Below, in pieces: positions 1-7,090 of a stretch of 38,483 nucleotides of DNA. The notes beneath the pieces are model-generated. The model saw only the letters and a list, made by a program, of their open reading frames with translations. It was not told the DNA's origin and made no database searches. Both the position numbers and the translations under genes were made by a program. The stretch covers positions 1 through 38,483 of the forward strand of contig JAVXNW010000009.1 in NCBI GenBank assembly GCA_036645575.1, in the 5' to 3' direction. Within the stretch, counting starts at the first letter, position 1. Each line of letters opens with the position of its first letter. The stretch comes from JAVXNW01 sp036645575 (GTDB lineage: Bacteria; Bacillota; Clostridia; Christensenellales; Aristaeellaceae).

Positions 1-606
1 GAGGGCGGTATGCCCATTCCGCTGCTGTTTCAGTTTGACGACAAGCGCACCGTGTGCGTGTTTAACGGCGTAAAGCGCTCCGTGAGCACCTCCGGATGCA
101 GCGTAACCTGCCTTTCGATGCTCATTGCCTACCTGACCGACAACACGGAGCAGTCGCCCTATACGCTGTTTCGCGAGGCGTGCCAGAAGGGTCTGTATCG
201 GGGAAAGGGCATTGGGCGCGAGGCCGTCCAGAAGATCGCGGAAAGCTACCACGTGCCGGGCACTTGGCGCGACTTGACCCAAGAGGAGCTGGTCGCGGTG
301 CTCAAAGCGGGGAAGCCGATCATTGCGAACATGGGGCCGGGCTATTTTACCGACGCGGGGCACTACGTCGTGCTGCGCGGCGTGACCGAGGACGGGTTGA
401 TCTTGGTCAACGATCCCAACAGTCAGAAGAACAGCCAGAGCGCGTTCCCCGTCGCGCTATTCCTTGAGGAACAACGCCCCGGATGCGCGTTCTTCGTGGT
501 GGATTCCGCACGGCCGGCCGAGACGCCGGATCCCGACGCGACGCCCGCGCCGGAATCGACGCCGATGGCTGTCGCGACGCTTGATCCCGCCGCGCCGATT
601 TCGTAG
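1..606 (+). CDS. C39-like cysteine peptidase domain protein, probably 5'-truncated
   Basis: The reading frame is open from the first base of the window, so the N-terminus is probably missing; an ATG at 10 preceded by GAGGG could be a start but would give no signal peptide. The visible part resembles the Peptidase_C39_2 fold. A candidate nucleophile Cys sits in STSGCSVTCLSM, where the family usually has GCGPTS. A candidate His is in GHYVVLRGV, followed by the NDPN motif that normally supplies Asp. The tail after about residue 165 is rich in Pro, Thr, Ala and Asp, like a surface spacer. In the family such domains are exported papain-like peptidases or bacteriocin leader peptidases; no ABC exporter is fused here. 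The domain call is reasonable, but substrate and export are unknown. Confidence 0.6.
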   Translation, partial: EGGMPIPLLFQFDDKRTVCVFNGVKRSVSTSGCSVTCLSMLIAYLTDNTEQSPYTLFREACQKGLYRGKGIGREAVQKIAESYHVPGTWRDLTQEELVAVLKAGKPIIANMGPGYFTDAGHYVVLRGVTEDGLILVNDPNSQKNSQSAFPVALFLEEQRPGCAFFVVDSARPAETPDPDATPAPESTPMAVATLDPAAPIS

Positions 607-659
607 GTTGCGCGGAAACGTGGACATCTGAATAGGCCAAGCTGACCGCCGAACAAAAA

Positions 660-794
660 ATGCTCAATCAAAGGCAGCTTGCACTCAAAAACGAGGTAAA
701 AAAAGCCGAGCAAATCCGCAAGCGCGTTTACCGTATCTTGCGACAGGAACAACCAGAACAATCGCCGCGCAAGGCTCAAGAGATGGATAAATAG
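660..794 (+). CDS. Possible 44-aa highly charged peptide or gene remnant
   Basis: A short frame beginning with ATG at 660 encodes a Lys/Arg/Gln/Glu-rich helical peptide with no hydrophobic segment. The frame is open a few codons upstream to a TAG at about 637, and there is no convincing ribosome binding site before the ATG. The composition looks like the C-terminal helix of a larger DNA- or RNA-binding protein, so this may be a decayed fragment. I do not recognise the family. It could equally be a chance frame. Confidence 0.2.
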   Translation: MLNQRQLALKNEVKKAEQIRKRVYRILRQEQPEQSPRKAQEMDK

Positions 795-834
795 CCCGCC
801 CGGCGGCAGGACATGCACTGCGCCGGGCGGGGCT
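793..834 (-). terminator. GC-rich hairpin downstream of the diguanylate cyclase gene
   Basis: AGCCCGCCCGGCG at 793-805 pairs with CGCCGGGCGGGGCT at 821-834 (one bulged base). Read on the minus strand it lies about 30 bases past the stop of the cyclase gene and is followed by TATTTATCC, a poor T-tract. It may act as a terminator for that gene, perhaps bidirectionally. Confidence 0.45.
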
Positions 835-863
835 CTCCCTCAAATTAAAATGCGCACCCGGAT

Positions 864-2795
864 TCAATGCCGCGCCGGTTCATACAGGATATACTCGCCC
901 TTATGATGCTTTTTGGCCTGATACATCGTTTCATCCGCCAGTTTCAGCACTGCGCGGTAATCCTCCTCGTCGTCAAACATCACATAGCCGCACGAGAAGC
1001 TAACCGGCAGCGAAGAACCGTCCGACGCCACGATTCTGGTCGACTGCATGTCGATGTGCATCTGTTCCAAATACTGTTTCAGCACATCTTGCGACGCCAA
1101 CCGGTACACAAACATCACAAATTCGTCACCGCTGAGGCGGGCCGTCAGCTTATAGGGCGCCTGGAATCTGGCTAAAATCCGTGCCGTATTCTCGAGCAGC
1201 TTGTCGCCGCACTCATGCCCCCAGCCATCATTCATCTGCTTGAGGTCATCCACATCCATCATGAGCATGGCCTTGATTCCCAGCGCGCCGGCATCCGAAA
1301 ACAGATCATCCATCTCACTGAAAAAGGCACGGCGCGAGCGAAGTTCAGTCAACAGATCCACATCGCGCTCATACCGAATCTGCTGCTTTTCCAACACCTC
1401 ATCCGTCACATCCACCAGAATGCCAAATGTCTTGCGGCTCTCCTCATAAGAACGGACGCGGACGTAGCGCTCCCCCTGCTCTCCCAGACGGTAGATGTCT
1501 CCATCCTGCCGAACAGCCTCACGGCAAAGCTGTTCAAGCCGATGCTTGAACGCGCTCGGATCATTCAGAATACCGCGCATTTCCGCCTCGGTAATCCCCA
1601 GAATTTTCCCGATTTTACTGGTTGCCAGCACCCTGTGCATATCCTCGTTGTACTCGTACACCGCAATGGGAATGTTGACATTCTGAAACACCAGCGACAG
1701 CTTGCTCGTGCTCTGCAGAAGGCTCTCCACCATTCGGTTGATATTATCGCTCAAAATCTGAAATTCCGGCACATCGGATACCGCCAGACGGAAGTCCAAA
1801 TCGCCCGCGCCGATTTTTTCCAGATCTCGGTTAATCTGATACATGCCTCGAATGATATATTTGTCCAGCATCCTGATAATTAGCACAATCACCGCCGCAG
1901 CCAAAATCGCCAGACTGCACACAATGAGTGCGATATTTGAGAGAATGCCGTGATAGATGGTCTGATACGGCAGACTGACGCCAATCAGATAATTCCCCGC
2001 CACATCTGTCATACAGTGGCTCTTCATGTCGTCCACAAAGATGTCCCAGTCCTGCGGCGTACCCGTGCCGGTGGCAAAGCCCAAATCAAGGCCGTAGTCG
2101 CGGACGTTCTGACCAATCATCTCGCTGCTGGTTGCGCCTAGAATCACGCCTGTCTGACTATCGGCGGCAAACAGGGTGTTATCCTTGTCGGTGGTTACAA
2201 GGGTAAAAATATGCGAGAGTTCATTCTTCTTCATGGCCTCCAGCAGGCGAACCGGCTCCATGCCAATCTGCACAATTCCCCTGAGATCCTGTCGCCAGAC
2301 CGCCGTATACTGCATCAGCTTCTGCTCAGCCGTATTGGGCATGATATCCTGACAGAGTTGCAAGTCGTAATCGTCCAGCATCGGCAGAAAAAACTCCATC
2401 TGCTCGCCGGAGTGGAAGGTACAGTTGTAGTGTTTCGGCTCCGTACCAGAATAAAGCCGACCCGCCTTGTCATAGAGGTGGAGCTCGTCTACTTGAAGAA
2501 GCTCCGCAATTTTTCGTAGCGCACCCAGATCCTTGGACATCTCGGGATTGGCCTGCACGATGTATGCCGCGGCCTTAGCTCGAATGAAGTAGTCCTCACG
2601 CAGATTCTCCTTGAGCTTTGTGATTTCCTCATCGTTGTTCCGCAGAATCTGCCGAATCTGCCCAATGCGAAGCAGCGAGTTGGTTGCCGCTGTCTCCTGC
2701 GCAGCCTTAATCTGGAAGTAGCTGCTGATGAGCGCTATGAGCACCATACTGGCCACGATCACTAAAATAAGCCGTTTGGTAATAATCCGTTTAAT
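864..2795 (-). CDS. Membrane diguanylate cyclase (sensor domain-HAMP-PAS-GGDEF)
   Basis: The open frame reaches GTG at 2822, but a perfect GGAGGAGGG ribosome binding site lies inside that extension. It sits 6-7 bases before an ATT codon at 2795 that would start MKRIITKRLI, so ATT initiation (643 aa) is proposed. Numbering from GTG: TM1 about 16-35, extracellular Cache-like sensor 40-290, TM2 296-319, HAMP 320-372, PAS 375-475, GGDEF domain 485-648. The active-site motif is SGDEF (564-568), a tolerated variant, with metal-binding Asp at MMDVDD and the usual GHECGD. No RXXD inhibitory site precedes it, so product inhibition may be absent. The family makes c-di-GMP from two GTP. The gene is divergent from a BMP-type lipoprotein gene, which could deliver or sense its ligand (inference). 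Confidence 0.88.
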   Translation of the reverse strand: MKRIITKRLILVIVASMVLIALISSYFQIKAAQETAATNSLLRIGQIRQILRNNDEEITKLKENLREDYFIRAKAAAYIVQANPEMSKDLGALRKIAELLQVDELHLYDKAGRLYSGTEPKHYNCTFHSGEQMEFFLPMLDDYDLQLCQDIMPNTAEQKLMQYTAVWRQDLRGIVQIGMEPVRLLEAMKKNELSHIFTLVTTDKDNTLFAADSQTGVILGATSSEMIGQNVRDYGLDLGFATGTGTPQDWDIFVDDMKSHCMTDVAGNYLIGVSLPYQTIYHGILSNIALIVCSLAILAAAVIVLIIRMLDKYIIRGMYQINRDLEKIGAGDLDFRLAVSDVPEFQILSDNINRMVESLLQSTSKLSLVFQNVNIPIAVYEYNEDMHRVLATSKIGKILGITEAEMRGILNDPSAFKHRLEQLCREAVRQDGDIYRLGEQGERYVRVRSYEESRKTFGILVDVTDEVLEKQQIRYERDVDLLTELRSRRAFFSEMDDLFSDAGALGIKAMLMMDVDDLKQMNDGWGHECGDKLLENTARILARFQAPYKLTARLSGDEFVMFVYRLASQDVLKQYLEQMHIDMQSTRIVASDGSSLPVSFSCGYVMFDDEEDYRAVLKLADETMYQAKKHHKGEYILYEPARH

Positions 2796-2864
2796 ATGCC
2801 ACCCTCCTCCCAAATAGATCACTCGCCGCCGCGGGTAGCTTCACGGAGACCTTTATTTTTCTTA

Positions 2865-2883
2865 GGGAGCCGCTGGATAAATC
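2865..2883. repeat. Solo terminal-repeat-like sequence
   Basis: Nineteen bases here match the left end of the MITE-like element at 37946 at 17 of 19 positions, and both are preceded by TA. No partner inverted end is visible within several hundred bases. This may be a relic of the same element family, or chance. It lies in the leader of the cyclase gene. Confidence 0.35.
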
Positions 2884-2891
2884 TCAAGTGC

Positions 2892-2920
2892 ATTATAACA
2901 CAGTCTGGCAGAATTGAAAA
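2892..2920 (-). promoter_or_regulatory. Sigma-A type promoter of the diguanylate cyclase gene
   Basis: On the minus strand a consensus TATAAT (2897-2892) follows TTTTCA (2920-2915) with a 17-base spacer. It would start transcription near 2885, about 90 bases before the proposed ATT start. Confidence 0.6.
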
Positions 2921-3060
2921 GCATACTATTCGCCCATGACACGCCATATAATTTCGGCGGCTTTGCACAAAGTTTATTTTTGGGCAAACCCCGACGCTTT
3001 CCAGACACTTCATATGGTACAATAGAATGTAAATCGCGGCAACAAAAAAGGAGAAGTCAC

Positions 3061-4251
3061 ATGAAGCGTAAAAATAAACTTGCGCTGTTGCACTTGTTGG
3101 TTTTGACCATCATGCTATTTAGCGGCTGCAAAAAGGCAGCGGCTCCGTCTGCCAATCCTACACCTGACGCACCCTCCGTCACGGTTGCCCCGATAACCGA
3201 AAATTCCGCCGAAGCCGCCCCGTCCGACAAGGAGGACTACCACGTTTTGTGCTTGCTTAACGGCACGCTGGGCGACAAAGGTTATTATGACAATATGGCG
3301 GGCGGCCTCAACCGTCTGCGCAACGAGCTGGGCTGGGACGTGAAAATAATTGAGATGAGCAAGAACGAAGCCTGCTATGAGAGCTATTTTCTGGAGGCCA
3401 GCGAAAGCGGCGAGTGGGATTTGATTGTCACAGGCACCTTCTCGGTGAAAAACCTGCTTGAGCGGACGGCCGTAAAGTTTCCAAAACAAAAGTACATGAT
3501 CGTCGATGTTGCCGTCGACTTCTCTGTGGTGACGACCAACAACGTCATCGGCGTCACTTTCATGAGCAATGAAACAGGCTTCATGGGCGGCGCGCTGGCG
3601 GCTCTGATGTGGAGCGAATCGAGCGATGCGAAGCTGGATGCGACGAAACCTATTCTGGGCTTTGTCGGCTCTGTGGATGCCCCCCACATCAACGACTTTC
3701 TCATCGGCTATATGGAGGGCATTCAATACGTAAATCCAAACATAAAGCTGTTGACCAACTATGTAGGCTCCTTCGGCGATGTGCCAAGGTGTCTGGAAAT
3801 TACGGCACAAATGTACAAGCAAGGCGCACAGATTGTTTACGCGCCAGCCTCCCAAAGTATTCTCGGCGCGGTGCAGGCCTCCGACGATGCCGGCAAGTAT
3901 TTTGTAGCCTGCGACACCGATATATGGACGATCAGCAAGGATGCAGACCCTGAACTGGTGGCAAACATACTGTCGTCTACCGTAAAAAACGTGGGTGATT
4001 CGATTTTTGCCGCAGGCAAGGGACTCAAGGAGGGCACCAACAAGGTAGGAGAGAACTATGTGCTGGGCATTAAGGACGGCGCGGTTGGTCTGGCCGACAA
4101 CGCAAATTATCAGAAGCTAGTACCCCAGCGCATCCGCGATAAGCTGACCGAAATCTCCCGAAAAATAGCCAGCGGCGAAATCGTTGTAGGGACTGCTTTT
4201 GGGATGGAACCCGAAGCCGTTGCCGCCTTGCGTAACGGCATGAAACCATGA
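3061..4251 (+). CDS. BMP/PnrA-family substrate-binding lipoprotein
   Basis: Start at ATG 3061 behind AAAGGAGAAG, although the frame is open further upstream. The 396-aa product begins with a short basic n-region, a hydrophobic core and a lipobox LFSGC (Cys23), then a Pro/Thr/Ala-rich linker to about residue 60. The rest resembles periplasmic-binding proteins of the basic membrane protein family (TmpC/PnrA/Med type). Matching stretches include LNGTLGDKGYYDNMAGGL near the start of the mature domain and NVIGVTFMSNETGFMGGALAALM in the middle. In the family these bind nucleosides or similar ligands for ABC import, but no ATPase or permease gene is next to it. It is divergent from a membrane diguanylate cyclase, suggesting a sensing role or an orphan binding protein (inference). 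No clear terminator follows within 4252-4407. Confidence 0.85.
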   Translation: MKRKNKLALLHLLVLTIMLFSGCKKAAAPSANPTPDAPSVTVAPITENSAEAAPSDKEDYHVLCLLNGTLGDKGYYDNMAGGLNRLRNELGWDVKIIEMSKNEACYESYFLEASESGEWDLIVTGTFSVKNLLERTAVKFPKQKYMIVDVAVDFSVVTTNNVIGVTFMSNETGFMGGALAALMWSESSDAKLDATKPILGFVGSVDAPHINDFLIGYMEGIQYVNPNIKLLTNYVGSFGDVPRCLEITAQMYKQGAQIVYAPASQSILGAVQASDDAGKYFVACDTDIWTISKDADPELVANILSSTVKNVGDSIFAAGKGLKEGTNKVGENYVLGIKDGAVGLADNANYQKLVPQRIRDKLTEISRKIASGEIVVGTAFGMEPEAVAALRNGMKP

Positions 4252-4407
4252 TCGTACATCGGCAGACATTGATTATATTGTCATGCCAGACCCATTCGCC
4301 TTGGACAATCATGGGCTTTATTTGCCGAATACACGTTCATGGGCTTCTTAATACGATGAATACGGGACTTGTGAAGCCGACCGCGGCGTGGATCATTTCT
4401 GCTTTTA

Positions 4408-5322
4408 TCAGAAGATGATTTGGCCGGTCGCGTCGCCAATGCCACGGCGGGCGATCAGGTCGCTGACGGTTACGAAGGTATAGCCCTGGCGGGAAAGCTC
4501 CGGGACCAGTTTTTTGACCGCGTCGGTGGTGCTTGCGTACAGGTCGTGCATGAGCACGATGGCGCCGGGCTTGACCTTGTCCATGATGCGGCGGTAGACG
4601 GTGTCGCCGTCGCGGTCCTTCCAGTCTTCCGGGTCGATCGACCACTGGATGAAGGGGAAGCCCAGCGCCTTGGCAAGGGACTCGTCGATTGCGCCGTAGG
4701 GCGCGCGCACGATCTTGGGCGTCGTGCCGGTCGCGTCGGAAATGTCCTTCATGGAGCGCGCGAGGTCGTCTGAAGCATCCTTGAGCGAGAGCTTTTGCAG
4801 GTTGTTGTGATCCGAGGAGTGCGAGCCGACTTCGCAGCCGGCATTGGCGACCGCCCGGGCGTCGTTGGGGTTGGATTTGGCGCTTGACCCCAGCATGAAG
4901 AAGGTGGCGACCGCGTTATACTGCTTTAAGACGTCGAGAATCTTGAGCGTGTTGTCGCAGGGGCCGTCGTCAAACGTGAGCGCCACGATTTTTTCGGGAT
5001 CGCGCACGGTCACGCCGCATTTCGCGGTCTTGCCATTCTTGGTGCGGACGAGAATGGTGGTGCTGCCGGGAGCGACCGCCGTGACCACGCCGTCCTCATC
5101 GACGGTGGCGATCGACTCGTTGGCGCTCTTCCACTTGTACTGGGGCGTTGCGTTGGCGGGTTTTGTCAGAACGACCAGATCCTGCGATACGCCGATGTCC
5201 AGCGTCAAAAATTTGGGATCAAATTTAATGCCCTTGACACCCTTGCCTTCGGCCATCGCGCCCATCGGCGCGACAATCAGAAGCAACGTGAGCAGTATGG
5301 CCATCATGCGTTTCATTTTCAT
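4408..5322 (-). CDS. Exported polysaccharide deacetylase with Big_2-like domain
   Basis: The 304-aa protein has a signal peptide (cleavage likely after AMA, about residue 24), a bacterial Ig-like Big_2-type domain at about 28-107, and a NodB-homology deacetylase domain at 112-290. All catalytic motifs are present: TFDDGP (116-121) with the catalytic base and metal Asp, HSSDH (168-172) with the metal His pair, RAPYG (206-210), the W and D of QWSIDPEDW, and LMHD with His259. Family members remove acetyl groups from peptidoglycan GlcNAc/MurNAc or related glycans outside the cell; the exact glycan cannot be told. The ribosome binding site is GGAGGATC just before the tandem ATG codons. It has its own promoter, so it is probably monocistronic. 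Confidence 0.9.
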   Translation of the reverse strand: MKMKRMMAILLTLLLIVAPMGAMAEGKGVKGIKFDPKFLTLDIGVSQDLVVLTKPANATPQYKWKSANESIATVDEDGVVTAVAPGSTTILVRTKNGKTAKCGVTVRDPEKIVALTFDDGPCDNTLKILDVLKQYNAVATFFMLGSSAKSNPNDARAVANAGCEVGSHSSDHNNLQKLSLKDASDDLARSMKDISDATGTTPKIVRAPYGAIDESLAKALGFPFIQWSIDPEDWKDRDGDTVYRRIMDKVKPGAIVLMHDLYASTTDAVKKLVPELSRQGYTFVTVSDLIARRGIGDATGQIIF

Positions 5323-5363
5323 GATCCTCCGTTATTTATCGTCATTTATGGATACCACTTTGT

Positions 5364-5392
5364 ATTATAAGTGAATCATCGAAAAGGGTCTA
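5364..5392 (-). promoter_or_regulatory. Promoter of the polysaccharide deacetylase gene
   Basis: On the minus strand TAGACC (5392-5387) and a consensus TATAAT (5369-5364) are separated by 17 bases, about 45 bases upstream of the start codon. Confidence 0.6.
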
Positions 5393-5494
5393 GCACGCGC
5401 AGTATAAGATTATGCAAAGGCGATCCTTTGCGCAGGGGAGGCGCGAAGGGTATGACGCGCGCCGCGCGCATAGAATGAATGCGGGGGTGGCGAT

Positions 5495-5749
5495 ATGACG
5501 TTTTCGGATCTGAAGGGCAAGGATGTCATCAATGTGCGCGACGGGCGCAGGTTGGGCAAGCCCATCGACCTTGTGTTTGACGAACACGCGTGCATCGAGG
5601 CGATCGTGGTGCCGGCGCCCGTCTGCTTTGCCGGGCTGTTTTCGCGCGACCGCGCGGGCACGGTGATCCCGTGGAACCGCATTTGTCGATTGGGCGACGA
5701 CGTGATTTTGGTGGAAATTGAGCCTTCATCGTATGAGGAAGGCCGTTAA
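5495..5749 (+). CDS. YlmC/YmxH-family PRC-barrel protein
   Basis: An 84-aa protein starting at ATG 5495 behind GGGGGTGG. The sequence starts FSDLKGKDVINVRDGRRLG and contains DLVFD and a final IPWNRICRLGDDVILVEI strand. This is the layout of the small PRC-barrel proteins annotated as YlmC/YmxH sporulation proteins. Length fits the family. The molecular role is not established; PRC barrels generally mediate small-ligand or protein contacts. It lies alone before nrdR, with a hairpin between them. The family suggests that the host is a spore-former or derives from one. Confidence 0.8.
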   Translation: MTFSDLKGKDVINVRDGRRLGKPIDLVFDEHACIEAIVVPAPVCFAGLFSRDRAGTVIPWNRICRLGDDVILVEIEPSSYEEGR

Positions 5750-5797
5750 GACGAAAATACGCCCACAAATCCGCAATATGTTAAGAAATATTTGGTC

Positions 5798-5833
5798 GGG
5801 GGGGTTTACTAACCCTCCTATTTTGTGTATAAT
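5798..5833 (+). promoter_or_regulatory. nrdR promoter overlapping a GGGTT/AACCC palindrome
   Basis: TTTACT (5805-5810) and TATAAT (5828-5833) have a 17-base spacer. The -35 box lies within a palindrome of G-rich and C-rich arms around TACT (5798-5818), followed by TATTTT. The palindrome could be a weak terminator for the upstream gene or an operator; it is not an obvious NrdR box. Confidence 0.6.
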
Positions 5834-5865
5834 GGTTATGTGTGAGGAATGGAGGAAGCGTCAGA

Positions 5866-6336
5866 ATGAAATGCGTGTATTGTAATTGCACGGACAGTCG
5901 GGTGATCGATTCCCGGCAGACCGAAGATGGCGCCACAATTCGCCGTCGAAGGGAGTGCGAGGGCTGCGGCAGACGCTTTACCACCTACGAAAAGATCGAC
6001 ACGGTTCCACTGATGGTGGTAAAAAAAGATAAAAGTCGTGAAGTCTTTGATTCAAGCAAGTTAAAAACGGGCATAATCAAGGCATGCGAAAAGCGACCGG
6101 TATCGATTAAGTCGATTGACGCCTTGGTGCGCGACATCGAGATGCGCGCCTACAACGGCTACGATCAGGAAGTAACCAGTCAGGCCATCGGGGAGATGGT
6201 CATGGAGGGACTCAAGGCGCTCGATGAAGTGGCATATGTGCGCTTTGCGTCGGTTTATCGACAGTTCCGCGACATCCAGTCGTTCATGGACGAACTGAAC
6301 AAGCTACTGATTGATAAAGAATTTGGTTCCATATGA
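5866..6336 (+). CDS. nrdR: Transcriptional repressor NrdR
   Basis: The start at ATG 5866 follows GGAGGAAG and gives 156 aa, the usual length. The N-terminal zinc ribbon has the CVYC pair (Cys3, Cys6) and CEGC pair (Cys31, Cys34), followed by RRFTTYE. An ATP-cone domain spans about 49-139, starting VVKKDKSREVFD. In the family NrdR senses ATP/dATP and represses ribonucleotide reductase genes by binding NrdR boxes. No ribonucleotide reductase gene is nearby. It is followed after 52 bases by a response regulator gene with its own ribosome binding site. Confidence 0.95.
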   Translation: MKCVYCNCTDSRVIDSRQTEDGATIRRRRECEGCGRRFTTYEKIDTVPLMVVKKDKSREVFDSSKLKTGIIKACEKRPVSIKSIDALVRDIEMRAYNGYDQEVTSQAIGEMVMEGLKALDEVAYVRFASVYRQFRDIQSFMDELNKLLIDKEFGSI

Positions 6337-6388
6337 ACGCGTGTCGGTGTAAATGTAAATATTAATTGATTAAAAAGGAGAGACGAGC

Positions 6389-7090
6389 ATGGCAAATGAA
6401 CTTATTTTGGCGGTCGATGACGAGGCACACATCCTTGAACTGCTGTCATTCAATTTGGAAGCTTCAGGCTATCGCGTGGTAACCGCCGCGACTGGCGAGG
6501 ATGCGCTGGTCGTTTGTGCGCATGAGCGTCCGGCCATGGTGTTGCTGGACATCATGCTGCCCGGGATCGACGGCATGGAGGTCTGCCGCAGGCTGAAGGG
6601 CGCGCCGACCACGGCGGATATTCCGATCATCATGCTGACCGCAAAGGGCGATGAGGTGGACAAGATTCTGGGCCTTGAACTGGGCGCGGACGACTACATC
6701 ACCAAGCCCTTTAGCGTGCGCGAGCTGATTGCGCGCGTCAAGGCACTGCTTCGTCGCGCGGCGCCGCAGAACGAGGAGGAGGGCATCCTGCATGTGGGTG
6801 GCCTGACGATCGACGTAGGCAACTACGAGGCGTTCCGCAACGGCGAAAAGCTGTCGCTCACGCTCAAGGAATTTGAACTGCTCAAGCTCTTGGTCATCAG
6901 CCGCGGCAAGGTTCTGACCCGCGATTTCCTGCTTGACCGCATCTGGGGCTATGAGTTCTACGGCGAGACGCGCACCGTTGACGTGCATATCCGCCACATC
7001 CGCCAGAAATTGGGCGACGATGCCCACTACATCGAGACCATCCGCGGCGTCGGCTATAAGTTTAATGATCGGCAGGAGAATCATCTGTGA
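6389..7090 (+). CDS. PhoB/PhoP-type response regulator
   Basis: A 233-aa OmpR/PhoB-class regulator, ATG at 6389 after AAAAGGAGAG. The receiver domain (1-120) has the acidic pair Asp10/Asp11, phospho-acceptor Asp54 in LLDIMLPG, Thr84 in MLTAKG and Lys106 in ITKPF. The winged-helix domain (about 132-228) ends with the typical VDVHIRHIRQKLG...IETIRGVGYKF pattern. It overlaps the following kinase gene by four bases, so the two are translationally coupled. Sequence is of the PhoP/PhoB/WalR group; phosphate or cell-wall control are both possible, and no pst genes are in the window. Confidence 0.93.
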   Translation: MANELILAVDDEAHILELLSFNLEASGYRVVTAATGEDALVVCAHERPAMVLLDIMLPGIDGMEVCRRLKGAPTTADIPIIMLTAKGDEVDKILGLELGADDYITKPFSVRELIARVKALLRRAAPQNEEEGILHVGGLTIDVGNYEAFRNGEKLSLTLKEFELLKLLVISRGKVLTRDFLLDRIWGYEFYGETRTVDVHIRHIRQKLGDDAHYIETIRGVGYKFNDRQENHL

